Shown here piece by piece: positions 24,246 through 32,445 of a DNA stretch of 64,000 nucleotides (position 1 is its first letter; the number at the start of each line of letters is the position of its first letter). The notes beneath the pieces are model-generated. The model saw nothing but the letters and a program-made list of their open reading frames with translations. It was not told where the DNA came from and searched no databases. The translations under genes and the position numbers were made by a program. Source of the DNA: Streptomyces sp. 840.1. GTDB taxonomy: Bacteria; Actinomycetota; Actinomycetes; Streptomycetales; Streptomycetaceae. The DNA lies in NCBI RefSeq assembly GCF_003751445.1, contig NZ_RJUU01000003.1, positions 744,001 through 808,000 of the forward strand, written 5' to 3'.

Positions 24246-25457
24246 TCAGCCGACGAGTTCGAGGCCGTCGGCGACGACGCGGCCCGCGTGCAGGACCGTG
24301 CGGTCGTCGCTGCGGTCCATCACGGCGGACGCGACGGTCTCGCCCTCGACCAGCAGCAGATCACCCTCGTCGCCCACGGCGAGGCCCGGCCGGTCGGCGA
24401 CGGACCTCAGGCGCTCCGGGCCGCCCTGGAGGATCGAGTGGCCACCGCGGCTCGCGACGGCCACGCAGTGCTCGATGAGCTCGTCGGCCCGGTAGCGGTT
24501 GGTGAAGGCGAGCTGCCAGGTGCGGTCCAGCATGTCGCCGTTGCCGTACGGGGACCAGAAGTCGCGCTGGCCGTCCTCGCCCAGGCCGACCCGCACTCCG
24601 GCGGCGGTCAGCTGGGCCAGCGGCAGGGCGTGCTGCTGCTGGGCCGGGGCGATGGTCGCCATCGCGATGTCCAGCTCGGCGAACTCCTCGATGAGGCGCC
24701 GGGTCGTCGCCTCGTCCACGGTGCCGAGTTCGTACGCGTGCGAGAGCGTGACCTGGCCGGCCATGCCGAGGGCGCGCACCCGCTCCAGGATGAGGTCGAC
24801 GCTGAACACACCAAGTGCGCCGGGCTCGTGGAGGTGGATGTCGATCGGCGCCTGATGGCGCTCGGCCAGCCCGAAGACGACGTCGAGGTGGCGCACCGGG
24901 TCGCGGTCCAGGGTGCACGGGTCGATGCCGCCGACCACGGCGGCGCCCGAGGCGAGGGCCTGGTCCATCAGCTCCGGCACGCCCTTCTCCTTGAAGAGGC
25001 CGGCCTGCGGGAAGGCCATGATCTCGACCTCGCACCGTCCGGCGTGCGCCTCCTTGGCGGCGAGGACCCCCTCGAAGCGCTCCAGTCCGCAGTCCGCGTC
25101 GATCTGCGCGTAGCTGCGCACCCGGGTCGTGCCGCGCTCGATCATGCGGCCCAGGGTGTGGGTGGCCCGCTCGGCGACGGACCACTCGTCCTCGCGCCAG
25201 TGCGCGCGGTCGTTCATCGTCATGCCCCAGACCCCGGGCTTGCCCGTGTGGGGGCGGAACGGCAGCCCGATGCGGGTGGAGTCGAGGTGGCAGTGGACGT
25301 CGGAGAACGAGGGCAGCGCGAGCCGTCCGCGGCCGTCCACTCTCTCGCCGGCGACGACGCGGGCGGGGTCGTGCGGGGTGATCGCCGCTATCACGCCGTC
25401 CTTGATCTCGATGTCGCAGGGCTCGCCGCCCCAGGGACGGACGTCTGTGATCAGCAT
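24246..25457 (-). CDS. Cytosine-deaminase-like amidohydrolase
   Basis: Metal-dependent hydrolase of the CodA/COG0402 group that would deaminate or hydrolyse a nitrogen heterocycle in the cytoplasm, 403 residues. The start is ATG 25457, not 25466, because GAGGAG is then 9 bases upstream. Metal ligands are visible: H55 and H57 in SDVHCHLDS, the HLHE pair in IDIHLHEPG, the His in LSHAYELG and the Asp in GEDGQRDFWSPYG, the last matching the GxDxxxDxW region of cytosine deaminase. It lies 73 to 82 bases downstream of the GntR gene and shares the terminator with the importer operon. Substrate unknown: cytosine, isocytosine, ammelide-type or creatinine-like compounds are possible. Confidence 0.88.
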   Translation of the reverse strand: MLITDVRPWGGEPCDIEIKDGVIAAITPHDPARVVAGERVDGRGRLALPSFSDVHCHLDSTRIGLPFRPHTGKPGVWGMTMNDRAHWREDEWSVAERATHTLGRMIERGTTRVRSYAQIDADCGLERFEGVLAAKEAHAGRCEVEIMAFPQAGLFKEKGVPELMDQALASGAAVVGGIDPCTLDRDPVRHLDVVFGLAERHQAPIDIHLHEPGALGVFSVDLILERVRALGMAGQVTLSHAYELGTVDEATTRRLIEEFAELDIAMATIAPAQQQHALPLAQLTAAGVRVGLGEDGQRDFWSPYGNGDMLDRTWQLAFTNRYRADELIEHCVAVASRGGHSILQGGPERLRSVADRPGLAVGDEGDLLLVEGETVASAVMDRSDDRTVLHAGRVVADGLELVG

Positions 25458-25539
25458 GTGGTGCATCTCCTCGGTTGGCCGCCGGGGTGGGGCGGTCGGG
25501 GTGGGTCGGGCCCGGTCCGGACGGCGCCGGCCGGGCGGG

Positions 25540-26214
25540 TCACTCGGCCGGCAGCACCTCGGCCAGCGCGGCCAGGGACGGCCCCCGGCCGCGCTCGATG
25601 TGCGCGTAGGCGAGGGCGTCGGCCAGATCGGGCTTGCCCGCGTAGATCGCGGCGCAGATGTCCTGGTGCTCGGTGCACTGGACGCGCGGGTCCAGGCCGC
25701 CGGTGAGGGTGAACAGCCACTGCACCAGGCCGAGCGAGGGCTGAAGTGCGTCCTGGAGGAGCCGGTTCCCGGTCATCGCGACGATCTCGGCGTGCAGGGC
25801 GGTGTTGGCGGCGGGAATCTCGTGGACGTCGCCGCGCCGGGTGGCGTCCTCGGCCGCCTCCATGAGCGCGCGCAGCCGGTCACCGCCGCGTCCGGCCGCG
25901 CAGGCCTCGGCGGCCCTGCGGGCGGCGAACACCTCCAGGCTCAGGCGCAGGTCGAAGAGTTCCGCGACGTCGCGCAGCGAGAGGTTGCGGACGGACGCGC
26001 CGCGCCGGGGGGAGATGACGACCAGGCCTTCGCCGGTCAGCCGGGTGAGCGCCTCGCGGACGGGGATACGGGAGAAGCCCAGGGCCTCCGACAGCTCGCG
26101 TTCCCGCAGCCGGGCGCCGGGCGGGTACGCGCCGGACAGGATGCCGGCCCGGATCGTGCGCTCGGCGTGGTCGGCGTGGGACTCACTGGCGTCGGGCGAT
26201 TCGGTCGTCGTCAT
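25540..26214 (-). CDS. GntR family regulator, FCD (FadR) subfamily
   Basis: 224-residue repressor-type regulator. The winged HTH at about 15-80 shows PGARLRERELSEALGFSRIP followed by VREALTRLTGEGLV. The C-terminal all-helical FCD ligand domain at about 85-215 has the usual Asp, Arg and His metal or ligand positions (LFDLRLSLEV, NTALHAEIVAMTGN, EHQDICAAI). The ATG overlaps the stop of the upstream amidohydrolase (ATGA). Palindromes with core GGYATACC upstream of its own operon and of the ABC importer are the predicted operators, so it likely represses both until the substrate or product binds. Confidence 0.93.
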   Translation of the reverse strand: MTTTESPDASESHADHAERTIRAGILSGAYPPGARLRERELSEALGFSRIPVREALTRLTGEGLVVISPRRGASVRNLSLRDVAELFDLRLSLEVFAARRAAEACAAGRGGDRLRALMEAAEDATRRGDVHEIPAANTALHAEIVAMTGNRLLQDALQPSLGLVQWLFTLTGGLDPRVQCTEHQDICAAIYAGKPDLADALAYAHIERGRGPSLAALAEVLPAE

Positions 26215-27689
26215 CGTGGTGTCGTCTCCTCGAACGGCGGGAAAGTCGGCGGGAACAGCACGTCGGCACCTCGGCGGTGCGCGTCGCGCTCGGCGTAACC
26301 CTCCCGCATCGTCTCGAAGAGGCTCTGGGCGCGGCGGCGCAGGTTCGCCAGGTCGATGCCGGGTATCCGGCCGTCGGTCATGACGGGCCTCCCCGCCACG
26401 ACGGAGTGGGTGGCCTGCCGGGCGGTGCCGTTGAGCAGGAAGGTGCGGACGGGGTCGTCCTGGACACCGTCGCGGATGTCGTCGAGCCGGAACGCGACCA
26501 GGTCCGCCTGTGCGCCGCGCTCCAGCCGGCCGAGGTCGGCGCGGCCCAGTGCGCGGGCGCCGCCGAGGGTGGCCGCCTCGACGTAGTGCTCGGCGGGTGC
26601 GGCGTCCGCGCGGCCGTCGGCGGTCTTCGCGAGGTGGACGCCCGTGTCCATGCCCCGGATCAGGTCGGGCGGGAAGGAGTCGGTGCCCAGGCAGAGGTTG
26701 ATGCCCGCGCGCCGGTAGGCGCCGAAGGAGTGCAGCACCTGTCCGTAGCGCAGCGAGGTCTGCGGGCAGTGGATGACGGAGATGCCGGCTGCGGCGAGCA
26801 CGGCCAGATCGCCCCGGTCCTCGCCGTGCACCGCGGGATGGCGGTCGGTGAAGACGCCGTGCGGCACGAGCAGCCGGGTGTCCAAGAGGCCGGCGCGGGC
26901 CAGCAGCTCCAGTGGGGTGCAGCCGTGCGTCTCGCGTACGAGGTCGCGTTCGTGCAGGCCCTGGAGGCAGTGCAGGCGTACGGGGACATCGCGGCGGAGC
27001 GCGAGCTCGGCGGTACCGCGCAGCAGCTCATCGGTGAGCGTCTCGATGCGGCAGGGCAGCAGCACCCCGTTGACCAGCGGGTCGCCCAGGCGCGCGGTGT
27101 GGTCGAGGAAGCGCTCGGCGTCCCGCAGCCCGGCCCGCCCGCGCTCCTCGTCGAGGGCGACGTGGCGGCCGCCGTCGGGGCGGGCCACGTTGACGCCGGA
27201 GCGGTAGGCGGGTCCCAGGTAGCCGCGCAGGCCGATGCGCCGGGAGGTCTCGGCCATGGCGACGAGTTCCTCGTACGGCTCCGCCCAGGCGCTGTGCACC
27301 TCGGAGGCGATGGGCATGTACGTGGTGATGCCGTGCAGGGCCAGCTGCACCAGGGCGTACTCGCGGACGGTGGCCCGCTGCGCCGGGGTGAAGACCTCGC
27401 GCCTGCGGTGGTCGAAGTACTCCTGCGACCAGAGGAGTCCGGCGGCGCGGGCGGGCGGGGCCCAGGAGTCCAGGACGAGGTGGTCGATGTCGGTGAGTGC
27501 GTCCAGGTCGATGAGGCCGGGCATCACCAGGGCCTCGCCGAGGTCCAGGTCCATGTCGACGGGGCCGTCGTAGCCGCGCCCGACGTAGCTGATCGTGTCG
27601 CCCTCCCACACGATCTCGCCGTCCCGCAGGAGCGCGTGGCCGCCGTCGCGGTGGGCGAGGACGTGGGTGGCACGCCAGCGGGTTCGCAC
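26211..27689 (-). CDS. Amidohydrolase-family protein without the usual HxH
   Basis: 492-residue TrzA/AtzB-like amidohydrolase (COG0402), predicted to act on a deaminated or amino-substituted heterocycle or amidine. The start is the GTG at 27689, behind CAGGAGG. The barrel motifs VRLHCLQGLHE, LLVPHGVFTDRH and CLGTDSFPPD are present. However, after PGLID, where the family has HxH, residues 61-66 read DLDALT, so two metal ligands are replaced. It is the first gene of the operon with GntR, and two near-palindromic operators lie about 90 and 190 bases upstream. It may be a variant-metal enzyme or a catalytically altered member; I cannot tell which. Confidence 0.82.
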   Translation of the reverse strand: MRTRWRATHVLAHRDGGHALLRDGEIVWEGDTISYVGRGYDGPVDMDLDLGEALVMPGLIDLDALTDIDHLVLDSWAPPARAAGLLWSQEYFDHRRREVFTPAQRATVREYALVQLALHGITTYMPIASEVHSAWAEPYEELVAMAETSRRIGLRGYLGPAYRSGVNVARPDGGRHVALDEERGRAGLRDAERFLDHTARLGDPLVNGVLLPCRIETLTDELLRGTAELALRRDVPVRLHCLQGLHERDLVRETHGCTPLELLARAGLLDTRLLVPHGVFTDRHPAVHGEDRGDLAVLAAAGISVIHCPQTSLRYGQVLHSFGAYRRAGINLCLGTDSFPPDLIRGMDTGVHLAKTADGRADAAPAEHYVEAATLGGARALGRADLGRLERGAQADLVAFRLDDIRDGVQDDPVRTFLLNGTARQATHSVVAGRPVMTDGRIPGIDLANLRRRAQSLFETMREGYAERDAHRRGADVLFPPTFPPFEETTPR

Positions 27690-27777
27690 GGGGCCTCCTG
27701 CGGGTGCGGGTGAACCGGTCGCGTTCCGGCCGGGCGACGGGAACGGCGGCTCCCCGGCCGGAACAAGGCGACAGTAG

Positions 27778-27795
27778 CACTTGGCATACCAAGTG
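27778..27795. promoter_or_regulatory. Predicted GntR operator, 18-bp palindrome
   Basis: CACTTGGCATACCAAGTG has perfect 7-bp arms CACTTGG/CCAAGTG around CATA. It is the best of the four related sites, 89 bases upstream of the amidohydrolase-GntR operon, and marks autoregulation. Confidence 0.72.
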
Positions 27796-27874
27796 CCCGC
27801 ACCTTCAGGAGTTATGAGAAATAAGTCGGAATTCAAGCCTCAATCAGTGGATGGGTGAGACAGAGCCCTCACTC

Positions 27875-27886
27875 TTGGCATACCAA
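27875..27886. promoter_or_regulatory. Second GntR-like operator
   Basis: TTGGCATACCAA, arms TTGG/CCAA around CATA, about 94 bases centre-to-centre from the first site and 22 bases beyond the ABC-F stop codon. It is probably an auxiliary site for looping or cooperative binding. Confidence 0.6.
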
Positions 27887-27907
27887 CTACGGCCGTATGG
27901 GCCGGCC

Positions 27908-29545
27908 TCAGCTCTCCGTCAGCCGTCCGGCCGTGACCTCGACGCGGCGCGTCGTGTGCACCGCCTCCAGCATCCGGCGGTCGTGCGTGACCAGCAGCAA
28001 CGTCCCCTTGTACGAGTCGAGCGCCGACTCCAGCTGCTCGATCGCCGGCAGGTCGAGGTGGTTCGTCGGCTCGTCCAGGACCAGGAGGTTGACACCCCGG
28101 CCCTGGAGCAGGGCCAGTGCCGATCTGGTCCGCTCACCCGGGGAGAGGGTGGTCGCGGGGCGCATCACGTGATCGGCGCGCAGGCCGAACTTGGCGAGGA
28201 GGGTACGGACCTCGGCCGGCTCCGTGTCCGGGACGGCCGCGCAGAACGCCTCCAGCAGCGATTCCGTGCCGTGGAACAGCTTGCGCGCCTGGTCCACCTC
28301 CCCCACCACCACGCCCGAGCCCAGGCTCGCGTGCCCCGAGTCCAGCGGGAGGCGGCCGAGCAGAGCGGCGAGCAGGGTCGACTTCCCGGCACCGTTGGCG
28401 CCGGTGATGGCGATCCGGTCAGCCCAGTCGACCTGGAGCGAGACCGGGCCGAACGCGAAGCCCCCGAGCACGACCCGCGCCTCGCGCAGCGTCGCCACGA
28501 CGGAGCCGGAACGGGGGGCGGAGGCGATCTCCATCCGCAGCTCCCACTCCTTGCGCGGCTCCTCCACGACGTCGAGGCGCTCGATCATGCGCTGGGTCTG
28601 ACGGGCCTTCGCGGCCTGCTTCTCGCTGGACTCACTCCGGAACTTGCGAGCCATCTTGTCGGAGTCGCCCGCCTTGCGGCGTGCGTTCCTGACGCCCTTG
28701 TCCATCCAGGAGCGCTGCATCAGGGCGCGGCCCTCAAGGGCGGAGCGCTTGTCCGCGAACTCCTCGAACTCCTCGCGGGCGTGCCTGCGGGCCCGCTCGC
28801 GCTCCTCGAGGTAGGCCGCGTAGCCACCGCCGTAGAGGTTGATCTGCTGCTGGGCGAGGTCGAGTTCGAGGACCTTGGTGACCGTGCGCATCAGGAACTC
28901 GCGGTCATGGCTGATGACGACCGTGCCGGCGCGGAGCCCGCTGACGTACCGCTCCAGCCGTTCCAGGCCGTCCAGGTCGAGGTCGTTGGTGGGCTCGTCG
29001 AGCAGGAAGACGTCGTAGCGGGAGAGCAGCAGCGAGGCGAGGCCGGCGCGGGCCGCCTGGCCGCCGGAGAGGCTGGTCATCGGCGGGTCCAGGCCGACGG
29101 TCAGGCCCAGGTCGGCGGCGACCTCCTCGGCGCGTTCGTCCAGGTCGGCGCCGCCGAGGGCGAGCCAGCGCTCCAGTGACTCGGAGTACGCGTCGTCGGA
29201 GCCGGGCGCGCCGTCGACGAGGGCCTGGGTGGCCGCGTCCATCGCCGCCTGGGCCTCGGCGACACCCGTCCGGCGGGCCAGGAACTCCCGCACCGTCTCG
29301 CCGGGGCGCCGCTCCGGTTCCTGCGGCAGGTGGCCGACGGTGGCGGTGGGCGGGGAGAGCCGCAGCTCACCCTCCTCCGGCTGGTCGAGTCCGGCGAGGA
29401 GCCGCAGGAGCGACGATTTTCCGGCGCCGTTGACTCCGACGAGACCGATCACGTCACCGGGAGCGACCACGAGGTCGAGTTCGGCGAAGAGAGTGCGGTC
29501 GCCGTGTCCGGCGGCGAGGTCCTTGGCGACGAGGGTGGCAGTCAT
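27908..29545 (-). CDS. ABC-F family ATPase
   Basis: Soluble twin-cassette ATPase of the ABC-F class, which act on the ribosome either as translation factors or as antibiotic-resistance proteins. 545 residues from the ATG at 29545. Cassette 1 has GLVGVNGAGKSS, LSGGQAARAGLASLLL and LLDEPTNDLDLDG. The charged inter-cassette linker (about 225-320) has a KAGDSDKMARKFRSESSEK segment. Cassette 2 has ITGANGAGKSTLL, LSPGERTRSALALLQ and LVLDEPTNHLDLP. No membrane domain is present. It is divergent from the flavoprotein gene. Whether it protects against an antibiotic cannot be judged from the sequence alone. Confidence 0.92.
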   Translation of the reverse strand: MTATLVAKDLAAGHGDRTLFAELDLVVAPGDVIGLVGVNGAGKSSLLRLLAGLDQPEEGELRLSPPTATVGHLPQEPERRPGETVREFLARRTGVAEAQAAMDAATQALVDGAPGSDDAYSESLERWLALGGADLDERAEEVAADLGLTVGLDPPMTSLSGGQAARAGLASLLLSRYDVFLLDEPTNDLDLDGLERLERYVSGLRAGTVVISHDREFLMRTVTKVLELDLAQQQINLYGGGYAAYLEERERARRHAREEFEEFADKRSALEGRALMQRSWMDKGVRNARRKAGDSDKMARKFRSESSEKQAAKARQTQRMIERLDVVEEPRKEWELRMEIASAPRSGSVVATLREARVVLGGFAFGPVSLQVDWADRIAITGANGAGKSTLLAALLGRLPLDSGHASLGSGVVVGEVDQARKLFHGTESLLEAFCAAVPDTEPAEVRTLLAKFGLRADHVMRPATTLSPGERTRSALALLQGRGVNLLVLDEPTNHLDLPAIEQLESALDSYKGTLLLVTHDRRMLEAVHTTRRVEVTAGRLTES

Positions 29546-29671
29546 CAGGGGGTCGATCCTAATCGGCGCCCGGGACTGCCGGTCGCCGAGGCATCGCCCT
29601 GGCGGTGGACCTCGGCTAGGGTCTTTCGTTTGGATCGGGTGGGCCGGGCAGAGACGAGCGGCGGTGCGGCA

Positions 29672-30595
29672 GTGTCGGAAGTGATCGTGGTGGGCGGTGG
29701 GGTCAGCGGCCTCACCACGGCGGTGGTGCTGGCCGGACGCGGCCACCGGGTGCGGGTCTGGTCCCGCCAGCCCGCGGCGACCACGACGTCCGCGGTGGCG
29801 GGAGCCCTGTGGTGGCCGTACCGGATCGAGCCGCAGGACCGGGTCGGGGACTGGTCACTGGCTTCGCTGCGCCGGTACGAGGAACTGGCCGCCCGCCCCG
29901 GGGAGACCGGGGTACGGCTGGTCGCCGGTCTGCACCGGGGCGAGCGGCTGGCGGCGCTCGGGGCGTGGGCCGGGCAGCTGAGGGATGTGGTGGAGAGCGC
30001 CGAGGGGCTGCGGTGCCGGCTGCCGCTGATCGACATGCCGGTGCACCTGGACTGGCTGGAGGAACAGGTCAGGACGGCCGGGGGCTCGGTCGAGCGGCGC
30101 ACGGTCAGCTCCTTCGACGAGGCGGCGGCGGAGGCGGCGACGGTGGTCAACTGCACCGGGCTCGGTGCCCGTGAGCTGGTCCCGGACACCGGGATGCGGC
30201 CGGTGCGCGGTCAGCTGGTCATGGTGGAGAACCCGGGGATCGAGGAGTGGTTCACCGAGGCGGACCCGGCGTCGGACACGACGACGTACTTCTTCCCGCA
30301 GCCGGGCCGGCTGGTGCTCGGCGGCACCGCGGGCACGGACGACTGGAGCACCGTGCCCGATCCCCGCGCGGCCGAGGAGATCGTGGCGCGGTGTGCCCGG
30401 GTCCGGCCGGAGATCGCCCGCGCCCGGGTCATCGGACACCGGGTGGGGCTGCGGCCGGCCCGGGACGCCGGGGTCCGCATCGAGGCCGAGCCGCTGCCCG
30501 GCGGCGGGCGCCTGGTGCACAACTACGGGCACGGCGGCGCGGGCGTGACCGTGGCCCTGGGCTGCGCGGAGGCGACGGCCCGGCTGGTGGACTGA
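29672..30595 (+). CDS. FAD-dependent D-amino-acid oxidase-like protein
   Basis: 307-residue flavoprotein predicted to oxidise D-amino acids to imino acids with hydrogen peroxide release. The FAD-binding VVGGGVSGLTTAVVL is at the N-terminus. The DAO signatures GALWWPYRIEP, the substrate-binding Arg in GHRVGLRPARD and the C-terminal NYGHGGAGVTVALGCA are all present. The GTG at 29672 is taken as start, though the ribosome site is weak. It is divergent from the ABC-F gene with 126 bases between, and convergent with the BCCT gene. Confidence 0.88.
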   Translation: MSEVIVVGGGVSGLTTAVVLAGRGHRVRVWSRQPAATTTSAVAGALWWPYRIEPQDRVGDWSLASLRRYEELAARPGETGVRLVAGLHRGERLAALGAWAGQLRDVVESAEGLRCRLPLIDMPVHLDWLEEQVRTAGGSVERRTVSSFDEAAAEAATVVNCTGLGARELVPDTGMRPVRGQLVMVENPGIEEWFTEADPASDTTTYFFPQPGRLVLGGTAGTDDWSTVPDPRAAEEIVARCARVRPEIARARVIGHRVGLRPARDAGVRIEAEPLPGGGRLVHNYGHGGAGVTVALGCAEATARLVD

Positions 30596-30625
30596 AGCGG
30601 ACCGCGCACGGCCGGCGGGCGGACC

Positions 30626-32371
30626 TCAGTCGGTGGCCCGGCTCGAACCGCCGGGCCCCTCCCCGCGCTCGGTGGTGATCTGGCTGCCGCCGGGACCGAT
30701 CCGGATCTCGAAGTCGCCGTCGTACTTCGCGTGACCCTCGATGACGGCGGACTCGACCGCCTCGACGCCGAACTCGCGGCGCACGATGAGCGGGTCCTCG
30801 CGCAGGTCCCGCATCAGGGCCACACACATCCCGATCATGACGATCGTGAAGGGCGCGGCCACCAGGATGGTCAGGTTCTGCAGGCCGGCCAGCGCGTCGC
30901 CCTTGCCGTTCCCGATCAGCAGCATGACCGCCGCCACCGCACCGGTGGTGACGCCCCAGAACACGACGACCCACTTGGCCGGTTCGAGGATGCCCTTCTG
31001 CGACAGGGTGCCCATCACGATGGACGCGGCGTCCGCGCCCGACACGAAGAAGATCCCGACCAGGATCATCACGAGCAGACTCATCAGCGTGGCGACGGGG
31101 AACTGCTGGAGCACACCGAAGAGCTGGGCCTCCTGGGTGTCGGCGCCGTCGAGCTTCCCGGCCTCCTGGAGCTTGATGGCGGTGCCGCCGAAGATCGCGA
31201 ACCAGATCAGGCTGACCGTGCTGGGCACCAGGATGACCCCGCCGATGAACTGACGGATCGTCCGGCCCCGGCTGATCCTGGCGATGAACATGCCGACGAA
31301 CGGGGTCCAGGAGATCCACCAGGCCCAGTAGAAGACGGTCCAGCTGCTGAGCCAGTCGGCGACCTCGCCCTCGCCGGTCGCCTCGGTGCGCCCGGCGAGC
31401 TGGGGCAGATCACCGATGTAGGCGGCGATCGAGGTGGGCAGCAGGTCGAGCACGATGATGGTCGGGCCCGCGATGAACACGAACACGGCGAGGATCAGGG
31501 CGAGCACCATGTTGATGTTGGACAGCCACTGGATGCCCTTCTCCACGCCGGAGATCGCCGAGGCGACGAACGCCACGGTCAGCACGGCGATGATCAGGAC
31601 GAGCAGGCCGGTACCGGTCTTCTCCTTCCAGTTCAGCTCGTGGAAACCGCTGCCGATCTGGAGTGCGCCGAGGCCGAGCGAGGCCGCCGAGCCGAAGAGC
31701 GTGGCGAAGATGGCGAGGATGTCGATCAGCCTGCCGACGCCGCCGTGGGCGTGCCGGGCGCCGATGAGCGGTTCGAAGACGGCGCTGATCGTCTGCCGCC
31801 TGCGGCGCCGGAAGGTGCTGTACGCGATGGCGAGACCGACCACCGCGTAGATCGCCCACGGGTGGAGCGTCCAGTGGAAGAGGGTGGTGGCCATCGCCGT
31901 CTGCATCGCCTCGGCGGCGTCGGCGGGGTGGGTTCCGGGCGGATGGTGGACGAAGTGCGCCAGGGGCTCGCTCACCCCGTAGAACATCAGGCCGATGCCC
32001 ATGCCGGCGCTGAACATCATGGCGACCCAGGACACGGTCCTGAATTCCGGCTCCTCGCCCTCCTGGCCGAGGGTGATCTTTCCGTAACGGCTGATGGCGA
32101 GCCAGAGTGCGAAGACCACGAATCCGGAGGCGGCCAGCATGAAGGCCCAACCACCGTTGTGCATCAATCCGTTGAGCAGGGTGCTGGAGACGTCCTCCAG
32201 CGAGTCGGTGGCCGTGGCCCCCCACACCACGAAGGCGAGGGTGAGGACGGCGGTGACGCCGAACACCACCCGGTCGGTCGTGGGGCGCCGGCCCTGGGTC
32301 GGGTCGCCGGGCAGATCCGCCGTCACCGACAGATCCCCCCTTTCACCCTTTCTCTGATCGTCCTGCGACAC
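30626..32371 (-). CDS. BCCT family betaine/carnitine/choline transporter
   Basis: Secondary transporter for quaternary ammonium osmolytes such as glycine betaine or choline, 581 residues, 12 membrane helices. The Gly-rich FSAGMGIGLMFYGVSEPL and the Trp-rich FYWAWWISWTPFVGMFIARI are the family core. The C-terminal 50 residues are soluble and acidic, as in osmosensing members. The GTG at 32371 is preferred (GAAAGG 8 bases upstream) over the GTG at 32380. It is monocistronic. The aromatic box suggests a trimethylammonium substrate, but betaine, choline and carnitine cannot be separated. Confidence 0.93.
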   Translation of the reverse strand: MSQDDQRKGERGDLSVTADLPGDPTQGRRPTTDRVVFGVTAVLTLAFVVWGATATDSLEDVSSTLLNGLMHNGGWAFMLAASGFVVFALWLAISRYGKITLGQEGEEPEFRTVSWVAMMFSAGMGIGLMFYGVSEPLAHFVHHPPGTHPADAAEAMQTAMATTLFHWTLHPWAIYAVVGLAIAYSTFRRRRRQTISAVFEPLIGARHAHGGVGRLIDILAIFATLFGSAASLGLGALQIGSGFHELNWKEKTGTGLLVLIIAVLTVAFVASAISGVEKGIQWLSNINMVLALILAVFVFIAGPTIIVLDLLPTSIAAYIGDLPQLAGRTEATGEGEVADWLSSWTVFYWAWWISWTPFVGMFIARISRGRTIRQFIGGVILVPSTVSLIWFAIFGGTAIKLQEAGKLDGADTQEAQLFGVLQQFPVATLMSLLVMILVGIFFVSGADAASIVMGTLSQKGILEPAKWVVVFWGVTTGAVAAVMLLIGNGKGDALAGLQNLTILVAAPFTIVMIGMCVALMRDLREDPLIVRREFGVEAVESAVIEGHAKYDGDFEIRIGPGGSQITTERGEGPGGSSRATD

Positions 32372-32445
32372 GAAAGGCACCTTTCACGGAGGCTGGAGTT
32401 TCGCTCTCCGTAGGCAGTACCACACGCGGTGCACAACTTCCGGGA

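Noticed and set aside
27908..29545. Inclusion of the ABC-F gene in the GntR regulon because operator-like sites lie next to it.
   Set aside because: The sites lie beyond its stop codon, not at its promoter; they face the amidohydrolase operon start.
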